From Bacillota bacterium (lineage in GTDB: Bacteria > Bacillota > Desulfitobacteriia > Desulfitobacteriales > Desulfitobacteriaceae), in contig JAJZSC010000173.1 in assembly GCA_021849995.1 (NCBI GenBank), forward strand, positions 1 through 7,094: a DNA stretch of 7,094 nucleotides, written 5' to 3'. Of the stretch, positions 1 through 5,950 are shown one piece after another. A program made the translations under genes and the position numbers. Numbering within the stretch: position 1 is the first letter of the stretch; every line of letters starts with the position of its first letter. Under the pieces are notes generated by a model, which worked only from the letters and a program-made list of their open reading frames with translations, did no database searches and was not told the origin of the DNA.

Positions 1-1580
1 TCCCTTATCTCTTTGATAGAGTTTTTGAGAGCCCTGCCTTGGGCCGTTACCATTTCCATCCCGTAGTGATATAATTCGTGGACTGCAGCGAGTTGTTGTT
101 GTAGCGTAGCGGCAAGTAGTTCATCTGCTTGCTTGGCGGTCTCCACCTTTGCATCGAAGTTCCCGAGATATGTATTCTTCATCCCCAAACGATCAATAAT
201 AGCAGCTACGTGCTGTCGAAGCCTGAGAACTTTATCCGCAGATCCTCCCGGATCGCCTCTTGCCAGTTCAGCAGCACACTGTGTCAAGCCTGCAATACAA
301 TCGCTTATGATGATTTGGCCTTTGTGGTCCTGCGGCTCTTGAGCGTCCCACAGCTTATCCAGTATATATTCTGTTTCCACATCTTCGGCCTCCTTGGCTA
401 TCCTCTCAACGTCCTGTTCATCCAATTGCGTTTGCAACCTTTCTCTAAGTTGATCATATAATTCCAAGGTATCGATGCAGTCAGTATCAAAATCCTTACC
501 CTGGAGCTGAGAGTACATAGGCACCAAGATTTGATGAGATGATTTGAGCCCGTCTATTAGAGATTTGGTATAGCCCCGCCGTTTTAGTTCTTCCCATGTA
601 ACAACTTCCGTAGACAACTGGCAAACTGCCTTTTTTTCAGCCTGCATTGCTTTTAGTGAATCAAATAGATTTGTAAATCCATGGTGCCGTTTGTAGGCTT
701 TGATTAATTCCGGGCTGATTCCCAGCTCATTTGCTAAAACATTATTGGTCTTGTATAAAGTGCCGCGAATGATACAGCGGGGAATAAAATTAAGTTGACC
801 CGCTTTGGTCATTCCTGCATGTTCTTTTAACTGATGCAGGAGTTGGAATGTTTCAATAAAACTTGATTTATTGAGCCTCGCATTTTGGTTCACACACATA
901 ACAGATATTCCATATTCCCGACATAGGGCAGTTTTGCTCTGATACATAACACCTTCATATGTAATTCTGTCGCCCTTTGAAGTGATTCTGAGCGGCTGCC
1001 TTAATGCCTGGTCAAGTTGCATTCCTTGCTTGAGACGTTTATAAACATTTACAGGCTGAACCTTATAATCCATACAAAGCTCAGTAATGGTGGCGTATTG
1101 TCTGCCTTCAAATTCGATTGGTTCAACAGAAAGCAAATATTGAACGGCTTCCTGTAGCGATTTGTTATCTCCAAGTTCTTTCACCAAGGAAGAATATCTT
1201 ACCCCAAAAGCCATGGATATTTCTACAAGGCTATCATATTGATTGCCCCATAGTATCAAAGGAGCCTTGCTACTGTTTAGGCGACACTGCTCCACTGCAT
1301 TATCAATATCCTTTATTTTGGATAGGTAATAGGCCAAAGACCAGTAAGGCAAATTCATAGTATCTGCCATATGTTTTATAGATTTATATTTAACGTTCTG
1401 ATAAGTTACCGGAGTAGCGTTAGTAATCACTTCACCGAGTTCTGTTTTTATGGCTTTTTCAAGAGTCCATCCTTCAGACAGTCTTCCAGTAAGCAGTTTA
1501 GGTGATAGCCCATACTGCTCCGCTAGTTCTTTTAAAGATTCAAACTCTTTACCATTATAGATCACTTTTCTTTTATTCAT
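1..1580 (-). CDS. Tandem HTH-like repeat protein, C-terminal end outside window
   Basis: The frame is open from an ATG at 1580 to the window edge (526 codons, no stop), so the gene is partial at its 3' end. The start has an AGGGGAG ribosome binding site 6 nt upstream. I do not recognise a named family. The first ~310 residues are a tandem repeat of about 43 residues: a short beta-like start (pattern [IV]-x-Y-x-G-x-x-Y-x-S), then helix-turn-helix-like text (L-x-x-x-Y-G-[IL]-S) and an ending like R-L-x-x-G-x-x-L-x-x-A. Copies lie at about residues 7-45, 58-97, 108-147, 155-194, 206-247 and 265-309, with a weak seventh at 326-346. Residues ~370-526 look helical and charged, possibly coiled coil. 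By its repeats it is probably a DNA-binding protein, similar in concept to modular DNA-binding repeats beside homing nucleases (NUMOD type); this is inference. It is the last visible gene of a leftward cluster, 63 nt after the 129-aa gene. Confidence 0.85.
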   Translation of the reverse strand, partial: MNKRKVIYNGKEFESLKELAEQYGLSPKLLTGRLSEGWTLEKAIKTELGEVITNATPVTYQNVKYKSIKHMADTMNLPYWSLAYYLSKIKDIDNAVEQCRLNSSKAPLILWGNQYDSLVEISMAFGVRYSSLVKELGDNKSLQEAVQYLLSVEPIEFEGRQYATITELCMDYKVQPVNVYKRLKQGMQLDQALRQPLRITSKGDRITYEGVMYQSKTALCREYGISVMCVNQNARLNKSSFIETFQLLHQLKEHAGMTKAGQLNFIPRCIIRGTLYKTNNVLANELGISPELIKAYKRHHGFTNLFDSLKAMQAEKKAVCQLSTEVVTWEELKRRGYTKSLIDGLKSSHQILVPMYSQLQGKDFDTDCIDTLELYDQLRERLQTQLDEQDVERIAKEAEDVETEYILDKLWDAQEPQDHKGQIIISDCIAGLTQCAAELARGDPGGSADKVLRLRQHVAAIIDRLGMKNTYLGNFDAKVETAKQADELLAATLQQQLAAVHELYHYGMEMVTAQGRALKNSIKEIR

Positions 1581-1643
1581 CTCATTCTCCCCTGCGCTTG
1601 ATATGCAGTTCAGGAAAGGTTTGCCCAAGAGAAGCTTCCGTCC

Positions 1644-2033
1644 TTACATTCCTCCCATTGTTTGTGATTGCTGATCCCGAATAAATTCCTCGACCACAGG
1701 CATCAGCTCTTTTGCGCCCTTTCCTTTACTGGCCGCCAGCCGGTCGGCCATATCTTCATAGCCAAATTTGCAAGCCTGCTCTATGGCTTGGCAGAGTGTG
1801 TTGACATCCTCCAGGCTGTCACTGCCTGCTAACTTTTCCACAATAGCTTTTCCTACTTCATTTAATCCAGTAAGTTTAACAGATACGTTTTCTGTGTCAG
1901 CCACGGTCACCTTGCTGACAGGCAATCGGATACCGATACTTCCGAGGTGATCGGGCATATCATAAATATTAAGGGGGAAATCCACCGCCAGGCTATTTCC
2001 CTGATACCGGATAAAAGCATAAATAGTTTTCAT
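1644..2033 (-). CDS. Hypothetical 129-aa protein, possible mobile-element cargo
   Basis: The ATG at 2033 has a full AAGGAGGT ribosome binding site 7 nt upstream (2041-2048), so the gene and its start are well supported. The protein begins with a strand-rich segment (MKTIYAFIRYQGNSLAVDFP) and continues with a helical middle part (about residues 55-95) containing L-N-E-V-G-K-A-I and the acidic stretch SDSLEDVNTLCQAIEQA. It ends in a flexible Gln/Gly/Met tail. There is no signal peptide, membrane segment or metal motif. The general shape recalls small proteins and modules carried with ArdA-like antirestriction genes on clostridial integrative elements, but I see no diagnostic motif, so no function is assigned. 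It sits 32 nt after the 227-aa gene and 63 nt before the HTH-repeat gene, all leftward, which suggests one operon. Confidence 0.85.
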   Translation of the reverse strand: MKTIYAFIRYQGNSLAVDFPLNIYDMPDHLGSIGIRLPVSKVTVADTENVSVKLTGLNEVGKAIVEKLAGSDSLEDVNTLCQAIEQACKFGYEDMADRLAASKGKGAKELMPVVEEFIRDQQSQTMGGM

Positions 2034-2040
2034 CTTATAT

Positions 2041-2048
2041 ACCTCCTT
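2041..2048 (-). promoter_or_regulatory. Strong ribosome binding site of the 129-aa gene
   Basis: On the minus strand the sequence reads AAGGAGGT, an exact match to the anti-Shine-Dalgarno complement, 7 nt before the ATG at 2033. It fixes the start of the 129-aa gene. Confidence 0.85.
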
Positions 2049-2065
2049 ACGTTATTTGGTCTAAA

Positions 2066-2749
2066 CTATAGGTTCATTTGCTGAGTGAGGGCTTGTTGCT
2101 CTGCTTTCAACACTGTTGCGGCAGAGGGTATAGTACGCTCAATCTGTTTCTTTATTTCCTTTAGTTCATCCTCTTGCTTCGCAGTAAGATCTGTCCGTTC
2201 ATCCAGGCTGTAGCTGGCTGAACGGTAAAGAGCCATCATCTGGTCCTCATTGAACAACCGATGTTCAGAAATAAGCCCGGACCGAGTGGCAAAATCTTCT
2301 TTGGCCTCTTTATATTTGTTAGGATAATAATGGCCGAGAGTAACTCCCGATTTGTCATAGGTATAACGCCAGGTCACGAATTTATATCCGTCTGCCGGTC
2401 CCATATCGGTTCCGGCTAGCACTATTCCATCGTGGTCAAGCAACAGCTTGTATTTTTCACTCGATTCTGCGGCTTTCAATTGAGGAGCATTCTCCATTAC
2501 CGGAACATACTCTAATGCTGAATGACAAGCCGAGGTTATATACCGCCGAGCCTCTATCTTCTCCGGTGTATCCATATCCTTCTCCCAATAATGGGCCTCG
2601 CCATCCTTGTTGACATGGCAAATGGGGAAAATGGTAGACTTATCGTCTCCGAAGAAAAAAAGAATGTTTTCATCTTTTATTTCTTTTGCTTTTATTCCCT
2701 GCGGTGCAGCCATGCGGATGATTTCATCAAAAAATCTTTTGCTATCCAT
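2066..2749 (-). CDS. Hypothetical 227-aa protein with a domain recurrent in Bacillota mobile elements
   Basis: The ATG at 2749 is preceded by AAAGGAGG at 8 nt (2758-2765). Residues 1-95 form an alpha/beta segment with FFDEIIRMAAPQG at the start. Residues ~98-200 contain the most recognisable part: YKLLL-x-x-DGIVLAG, then GYKFVTWRYTYD, G-HYYP, and A-K-E-D-FATRSGLI with LFNEDQM. From memory, this order of motifs recurs in long proteins of clostridial conjugative elements, often beside antirestriction-like or DUF-type modules; I cannot name the family and no catalytic residues are evident. Residues ~190-227 are helical and Gln/Glu/Lys rich. There is no signal peptide or membrane segment, so it is probably cytoplasmic. 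It is the first gene of the leftward three-gene cluster and follows a leader with a hairpin. Confidence 0.85.
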   Translation of the reverse strand: MDSKRFFDEIIRMAAPQGIKAKEIKDENILFFFGDDKSTIFPICHVNKDGEAHYWEKDMDTPEKIEARRYITSACHSALEYVPVMENAPQLKAAESSEKYKLLLDHDGIVLAGTDMGPADGYKFVTWRYTYDKSGVTLGHYYPNKYKEAKEDFATRSGLISEHRLFNEDQMMALYRSASYSLDERTDLTAKQEDELKEIKKQIERTIPSAATVLKAEQQALTQQMNL

Positions 2750-2775
2750 TTCCTATTCCTCCTTTACATTTTTAA

Positions 2776-2810
2776 ATAAAAAACTGTATCTCATCTTTTG
2801 AAATACAGTT
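2776..2810 (-). promoter_or_regulatory. Leader hairpin with T-run, possible attenuator or operator
   Basis: A perfect 8-bp inverted repeat, AACTGTAT at 2782-2789 and ATACAGTT at 2803-2810, has a 13-nt loop. Read on the minus strand the stem runs directly into TTTTTTATTT, and the ribosome binding site of the 227-aa gene follows about 15 nt later. It may be a weak intrinsic terminator acting as an attenuator, or a protein-binding palindrome. The stem has only two G-C pairs, so termination would be inefficient. I found no convincing sigma-A promoter just upstream on the minus strand. Confidence 0.35.
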
Positions 2811-2914
2811 CATAAATTATTTAATCTGCTCAATCCATTCATTTTACTTTTGAATTTGTCATAGGATATCCATCTATGGTTTTGTCAGTAACTGTTGAAT
2901 TTTTGAAATTTTCA

Positions 2915-2943
2915 TTGCATGCTCCTCTTTCATTTATTATAAT
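2915..2943 (+). promoter_or_regulatory. Candidate promoter of the zinc-finger gene
   Basis: A perfect -10 box TATAAT (2938-2943) is spaced 17 nt from a weak -35 box TTGCAT (2915-2920). It lies 53 nt upstream of the preferred ATG at 2996 and inside the 5' extension of the longer reading frame, which argues for the downstream start. Confidence 0.45.
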
Positions 2944-2995
2944 TTTAATTATATATTGGAAAATTTTATGTGTATTTGTGGAAAAGGATAATAAA

Positions 2996-4099
2996 ATGTG
3001 GCCAGAACAAAAAATTCAAAATCAAAAGGAATATTTTGCTGCACAGAGAAAACGACCTACGGGTAATCTTACGGAGTATGTCGTGAGAACTTATTATTGC
3101 ATTTACAAAGGTTGTTCCATATATAAAAGTGATTCTTGTCCCGCAAGAGAAGTAAGTAATTATAAGATAAAGAATATTGTCTACGAAGGCTTCTACAATA
3201 ATCGACCTGATCATGATTATAATAGTGTCATCAATGATTGCAAAAATTATTTAATGAACATGGGATACATTCATTTAGAACAGAGAGACGGGGACGAATT
3301 CATTTTTATAGATAAGCCTTTGGATTTTCTTAATCCTGGCGAACATGAAACATACTTAAAAAAATATAATATCCAGGAAACTTTTGAGGCTCAAAACCAA
3401 TTTGATGTAGACATCCATCCAGTCCATAATGAAAATGCGTTGTCAGCTTTGCTCTACCATATGGCTGATCCGGAACATTTTCCTGACCCCTATGAGGAGA
3501 TACAAGCACCTGACACAGATTCATCCTCTTTTCTTTCCTGCGATATTTGTGATGGACATTATGTAATCCGTCACGGGAAGAATGGCTCTTTTTTCGGCTG
3601 TAGCAATTATCCCAGATGCAAGAGTACGAAAACCATTGCGGATCAAACTTATTCTTGGTTTGCTCAGCATGGACTCAATATATACGAGGTTGAAGTGCCC
3701 TGCTGGAAATGCGGAAAGTCTATACAACTTCGGAGTTACTTTCCTCAAATTGACTTATCAAAGGACCAGCCTGAACTGGCACGAAAATTAGATTTAAGTA
3801 TAATCAGACTTGGTACCATTAACACACTGGATCAGTATCTTTCAGCAAAGCATAAAGATATTTATATGGGGTACAGTAAACAATTTAATGGCGAATATAT
3901 GGCCAACCATTGCCCTCATTGCCAAAGTTTGCAAGGAACTAATCGGGCTGTGGAGTCCATGTATAAATTATTGATTGATGCCCTAAAGGGTTATGCTCTG
4001 CCTGCCTGCATTGCAGAAACCTTAACCGTAACTGAAACCTCTTTATCAAAAAGAGAATGGAAAGATGTCATCACTAAAGTTTTGAAATATCAGGGATGA
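2996..4099 (+). CDS. Orphan topoisomerase-type C4 zinc-finger protein
   Basis: This 367-aa protein contains a topoisomerase C-terminal type zinc finger (zf-C4_Topoisom) at residues ~180-212: C182-x2-C185 ... G-K-N-G-S-F-F-G-C202-S-N-Y-P-x-C208. A second, split zinc ribbon has C236-W-K-C239 and C306-P-H-C309, in the pattern PCWKCGK ... ANHCPHCQ-x-x-QG. No topoisomerase catalytic core is present, so this is a free-standing nucleic-acid-binding module. The N-terminal ~110 residues carry an extra Cys group (C35, C40, C48) and end in a winged-helix-like piece (residues ~75-105). I chose ATG 2996 because AAAAGGA lies 7 nt upstream; the frame is open back to ATG 2876, but that extension is hydrophobic AT-rich text with a weak ribosome binding site and contains a promoter. 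It is transcribed away from the three-gene cluster. The biological role is unknown. Confidence 0.85.
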   Translation: MWPEQKIQNQKEYFAAQRKRPTGNLTEYVVRTYYCIYKGCSIYKSDSCPAREVSNYKIKNIVYEGFYNNRPDHDYNSVINDCKNYLMNMGYIHLEQRDGDEFIFIDKPLDFLNPGEHETYLKKYNIQETFEAQNQFDVDIHPVHNENALSALLYHMADPEHFPDPYEEIQAPDTDSSSFLSCDICDGHYVIRHGKNGSFFGCSNYPRCKSTKTIADQTYSWFAQHGLNIYEVEVPCWKCGKSIQLRSYFPQIDLSKDQPELARKLDLSIIRLGTINTLDQYLSAKHKDIYMGYSKQFNGEYMANHCPHCQSLQGTNRAVESMYKLLIDALKGYALPACIAETLTVTETSLSKREWKDVITKVLKYQG

Positions 4100-4130
4100 A
4101 GAATTAAATAAAAGATTCATATATCCTGAT
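4089..4130 (+). terminator. Weak hairpin at the end of the zinc-finger gene
   Basis: ATCAGG (4089-4094) pairs with CCTGAT (4125-4130), and ATGAA (4096-4100) pairs with TTCAT (4116-4120), with a small internal loop. It overlaps the stop codon and is followed only by TCTATTCT, so it is at best a poor intrinsic terminator. Confidence 0.3.
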
Positions 4131-4192
4131 TCTATTCTCCATACGTCCGTCCTCTTGATTTTTTCATATTAGAACCTGGGAAATGCCCTGGA

Positions 4193-4227
4193 AATAAAGA
4201 AAGCGGCTACATATCAATGCAACCGCT
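4193..4227 (-). terminator. Intrinsic terminator of the SymE-like gene
   Basis: On the minus strand AGCGGTTGCAT (4227-4217) pairs along its whole length with ATGTAGCCGCT (4212-4202), an 11-bp stem with two G-U wobbles and the loop TGAT, followed by TTTCTTTATTT. On the plus strand the wobble positions become mismatches and there is no T-run, so the signal is specific to leftward transcription. It lies ~80 nt after the stop of the SymE-like gene. Confidence 0.75.
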
Positions 4228-4307
4228 AATGTAAATTGAATATTCACCTGCATGCTTACGTATAGGTTATTCGGCAGGAGATATCGAAGGAACTTAGCAT
4301 CTCTGTC

Positions 4308-4505
4308 TTATTCTACTTCTTGTTCCGCCACTGGCAGCAGTTTCATTACTAATTCTCCATGTTTTTTTACTTCAACGTTGATGTCCTCACCTGGGATAAA
4401 TCCAGCTTTTTCAAGCCACTTGCCGCCAATAGATATGAGGGGCATAAAATCAATTCTGCTTGCTGATGGATAAAGGCAGTTAACTACTAGATACCTTGTT
4501 GTCAT
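4308..4505 (-). CDS. SymE-family toxin-like protein
   Basis: This 65-aa protein has the SymE core at residues 22-46: P-L-I-S-I-G-G-K-W-L-E-K-A-G-F followed by G39 and a V-x-V-x-V-type strand (INVEVKKHGELVMKL). That core is the AbrB-like fold segment of the SymE toxin family. The N-terminal RYLVVNCLYP-x-x-S-R segment also fits family members. In Escherichia coli SymE is an SOS-induced protein that affects RNA and nucleoid state and is repressed by the antisense RNA SymR; whether this protein is toxic is not shown. ATG 4505 is the start: an in-frame TGA lies 3 codons upstream, and AAAGGGG sits 12 nt upstream, a rather long spacing. A hairpin overlaps that site and a clean terminator follows. 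It stands alone, with no protein antitoxin gene beside it. Confidence 0.8.
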   Translation of the reverse strand: MTTRYLVVNCLYPSASRIDFMPLISIGGKWLEKAGFIPGEDINVEVKKHGELVMKLLPVAEQEVE

Positions 4506-4517
4506 AGACTCTCATTA

Positions 4518-4542
4518 CCCCTTTCAAACTATTTTTTGAAAG
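4518..4542 (-). promoter_or_regulatory. Hairpin overlapping the SymE-like Shine-Dalgarno
   Basis: On the minus strand CTTTCAAA (4542-4535) pairs perfectly with TTTGAAAG (4528-4521) around a 6-nt loop. The last four bases of the stem, AAAG, are the first part of the AAAGGGG ribosome binding site (4524-4518). Folding would partly hide the site and lower translation. The stem is AT-rich, so it could open easily. Confidence 0.45.
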
Positions 4543-4556
4543 AAGAAATAACAATC

Positions 4557-4591
4557 GGTGCAAGGTAGTTGTAATTTCATACACTTGCACC
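4557..4591. repeat. Inverted repeat GGTGCAAG/CTTGCACC
   Basis: GGTGCAAG (4557-4564) and CTTGCACC (4584-4591) form a perfect 8-bp inverted repeat with a 19-nt loop. TGTA (4570-4573) and TACA (4580-4583) inside the loop can extend the stem. It lies in the leader of the SymE-like gene. No T-run follows on either strand, so it is more likely an operator or RNA structure than a terminator. Confidence 0.5.
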
Positions 4592-4596
4592 TGTCA

Positions 4597-4625
4597 TTGA
4601 AACGGTAACAAATTTACAATATAAT
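4597..4625 (+). promoter_or_regulatory. Strong rightward promoter without a protein gene downstream
   Basis: TTGAAA (4597-4602), a 17-nt spacer and a perfect TATAAT (4620-4625) give a near-consensus sigma-A promoter. Transcription would start near 4632 and run into the hairpin-rich region, away from the SymE-like gene. The next genes in that direction lie on the other strand, so a noncoding transcript is the simplest product. Confidence 0.55.
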
Positions 4626-4631
4626 TGAGAC

Positions 4632-4792
4632 AAGTTACATTGAGAGCATATGCTCTGCTTGTAGGTAGGTCTGATCTACCGCATGCGCCTCTGGATGCTG
4701 TAACATCCAGAGGCCATTGTGACCATTTATTAGATTTCCTCATCCGGATTATATCCGTATTAAGGAATTATAGCAACGGTTTTTATTATTTT
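4632..4792 (+). ncRNA. Candidate structured noncoding RNA, possibly antisense
   Basis: Downstream of the rightward promoter there is no reading frame with a ribosome binding site, but several hairpins follow in a row. They are the 14-bp palindrome AGAGCATATGCTCT (4643-4656), GGTAG/CTACC (4664-4668 with 4676-4680), a perfect 11-bp stem GCCTCTGGATG/CATCCAGAGGC (4687-4697 with 4704-4714) and CGGAT/ATCCG (4745-4749 with 4753-4757). A T-rich run (TTTTTATTATTTT, 4780-4792) could end the transcript, although the stem directly before it is poor. The 5' part would be antisense to a long leader of the SymE-like gene. Alternatively the block is a miniature mobile repeat: AAGTTACAT (4632-4640) and ATGTTACTT (4799-4807) are near-perfect inverted ends. 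I match it to no known RNA family. Confidence 0.35.
4748..4776 (-). promoter_or_regulatory. Leftward promoter toward the SymE-like gene
   Basis: On the minus strand TTGCTA (4776-4771), a 17-nt spacer and a perfect TATAAT (4753-4748) form a good sigma-A promoter. Transcription would start near 4740 and give the SymE-like gene a ~235-nt structured leader. I found no better promoter closer to that gene. The -10 box overlaps the CGGAT/ATCCG hairpin. Confidence 0.45.
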
Positions 4793-4863
4793 ATGAGCAT
4801 GTTACTTACCTAAAGAGTTGCAATAGCTATATATAGAAAACCTTTTTTGCCTACATTAAAAAT

Positions 4864-5586
4864 CTATTTCGGCTTAAAAGCATTTACAAAATCCGTTTCT
4901 ATGTCACAAATATTTTTATATACTGCTTCAAGACCCAATAACCTTTTCAAAAACAATTTTTGTTCACATGTCAGCGATAATTCTTTATACCATGGCAAAT
5001 TTTTATACTTTTCTTTTTTTTCATATGAAGAATAAAGTAAGTACAGTAGCAAATCTCCTAAATAAGAAAAGTCCAAATCATACGAATATTGATTGTTATC
5101 TGCCCATCTTGCCAGTCCAAAATCTATAAGATACACCTCTCCATTATTAATTAAAACATTAGGTATTCTTATATCTCTATGAACAACACCATTTTCATGA
5201 AGATATCTTATAATTTTAATAAGTTGAATGCCTGTATCAAAAAATTCTTCACTCGTGAATTTGTGGTTATATTTATAAAGCAGGTCTTTCAAGGTATTCC
5301 CATGCTTAAATTCTAGAATAAATCCATAGAACCCTTTTTGATTTATAACGCCCAAAAGCTCAGGGATTCTTTTATCCTTGAGCTTTGATAGGATTATTGC
5401 CTCATATATATTTTTCTGTGAATTCCTTTTAAAAATGCCTGGTTTAAACTGCTTGATGACAACCATATTCCCACTTGCTGACTTTGCAAGAAAACACATT
5501 CCATATCTGCCTTCACCAATAGGTCCTTCTATGGTATATCGATCAAGCTGTTTGCCGGAATATCTTTTAGCTCTCCATAACCACAT
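4864..5586 (-). CDS. Small Hanks-type Ser/Thr protein kinase
   Basis: This 240-aa protein is essentially a bare kinase domain. The glycine loop is G24-E-G-R-Y-G29, the ATP-anchoring lysine is K45 in VVIK, and the likely helix-C glutamate is E62. The catalytic loop is H136-R-D138-I-R-I-P-N143 and the metal-binding motif is D155-F-G157. D172-x-x-x-L-G marks helix F. The usual lysine of HRDLKxxN is arginine here (HRDIRIPN), as in some small Bacillota kinases such as the YbdM-like group. The activation segment is short and has no clear APE. There are no PASTA repeats and no membrane anchor, so it should be cytoplasmic. All key catalytic residues are present, so it is probably active; the substrate is unknown. 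It starts 4 nt after the stop of the zinc-ribbon gene with only a weak ribosome binding site, which points to translational coupling. Its AT content is high. Confidence 0.9.
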   Translation of the reverse strand: MWLWRAKRYSGKQLDRYTIEGPIGEGRYGMCFLAKSASGNMVVIKQFKPGIFKRNSQKNIYEAIILSKLKDKRIPELLGVINQKGFYGFILEFKHGNTLKDLLYKYNHKFTSEEFFDTGIQLIKIIRYLHENGVVHRDIRIPNVLINNGEVYLIDFGLARWADNNQYSYDLDFSYLGDLLLYLLYSSYEKKEKYKNLPWYKELSLTCEQKLFLKRLLGLEAVYKNICDIETDFVNAFKPK

Positions 5587-5590
5587 ATTT

Positions 5591-5950
5591 CTACCCGTTT
5601 ATTTTATTTCCACATTTAAGACAGAATTTTGCGTTTGGAGGCAATTTCTCTCCACAGTTCATGCAAAACAATGATTCATTAACCTTTTCCCCACATTCCA
5701 AGCAGAATTTTGAACCTACCGGGATTTGAGAGTTACACTTACTGCAAATGATTGCATTTGCACCGGGTTGATTTGGCATCGGAGTATTGGGGTATTGATT
5801 CCCATAGTTATTATAGTGGCCACCAGACCCGCTTCTTGAGGCAATGATCTTAAATAAGTTGCCCAAAATTCCTTTCTTTTGGTAGTGGTTACTTCCATAA
5901 TTTCCTCTTTTGTAATGATTTCCTCTCGACGACCTTGAAAAAAAACTCAT
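5591..5950 (-). CDS. Double zinc-ribbon protein with Gly/Asn/Tyr-rich N-terminus
   Basis: This 119-aa protein has two parts. Residues 1-62 are low-complexity and rich in Ser, Gly, Asn, His and Tyr, broken by one possible hydrophobic helix (GILGNLFKIIA, 27-37). Residues 67-119 hold two consecutive zinc ribbons of the CxxC-x10-CxxC type: C69/C72 with C83/C86, and C96/C99 with C110/C113 (IPVGSKFCLECGEK, LPPNAKFCLKCGNK). Such double ribbons usually mediate protein or nucleic-acid contacts. ATG 5950 has AAAAGAGG 9 nt upstream. The kinase gene begins 4 nt after its stop, so the two proteins are likely made together; the ribbon protein may be an adaptor or substrate of the kinase, which is inference. 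Confidence 0.85.
   Translation of the reverse strand: MSFFSRSSRGNHYKRGNYGSNHYQKKGILGNLFKIIASRSGSGGHYNNYGNQYPNTPMPNQPGANAIICSKCNSQIPVGSKFCLECGEKVNESLFCMNCGEKLPPNAKFCLKCGNKING

Noticed and set aside
129..461. Rightward frames inside 1-1684
   Set aside because: They are antisense to the HTH-repeat gene, which has an uninterrupted frame, a ribosome binding site and recognisable repeats; the rightward frames have none of these.
2782..2810. LexA/SOS-like box in the CTGTAT...ATACAG repeat
   Set aside because: The half-sites are separated by 13 nt, too far for a LexA site, and Bacillota LexA uses a different consensus (GAAC-N4-GTTC).
2876..2995. Forty-residue N-terminal extension of the zinc-finger protein from ATG 2876
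   Set aside because: It has a weak ribosome binding site, encodes hydrophobic AT-rich text, and contains a candidate promoter. ATG 2996 has AAAAGGA at 7 nt.
4625..4813. Rightward 62-codon frame starting with TTG in the hairpin region
   Set aside because: It has no ribosome binding site, starts inside a -10 box, and its sequence is dictated by perfect palindromes. It looks like noncoding structure rather than a gene.
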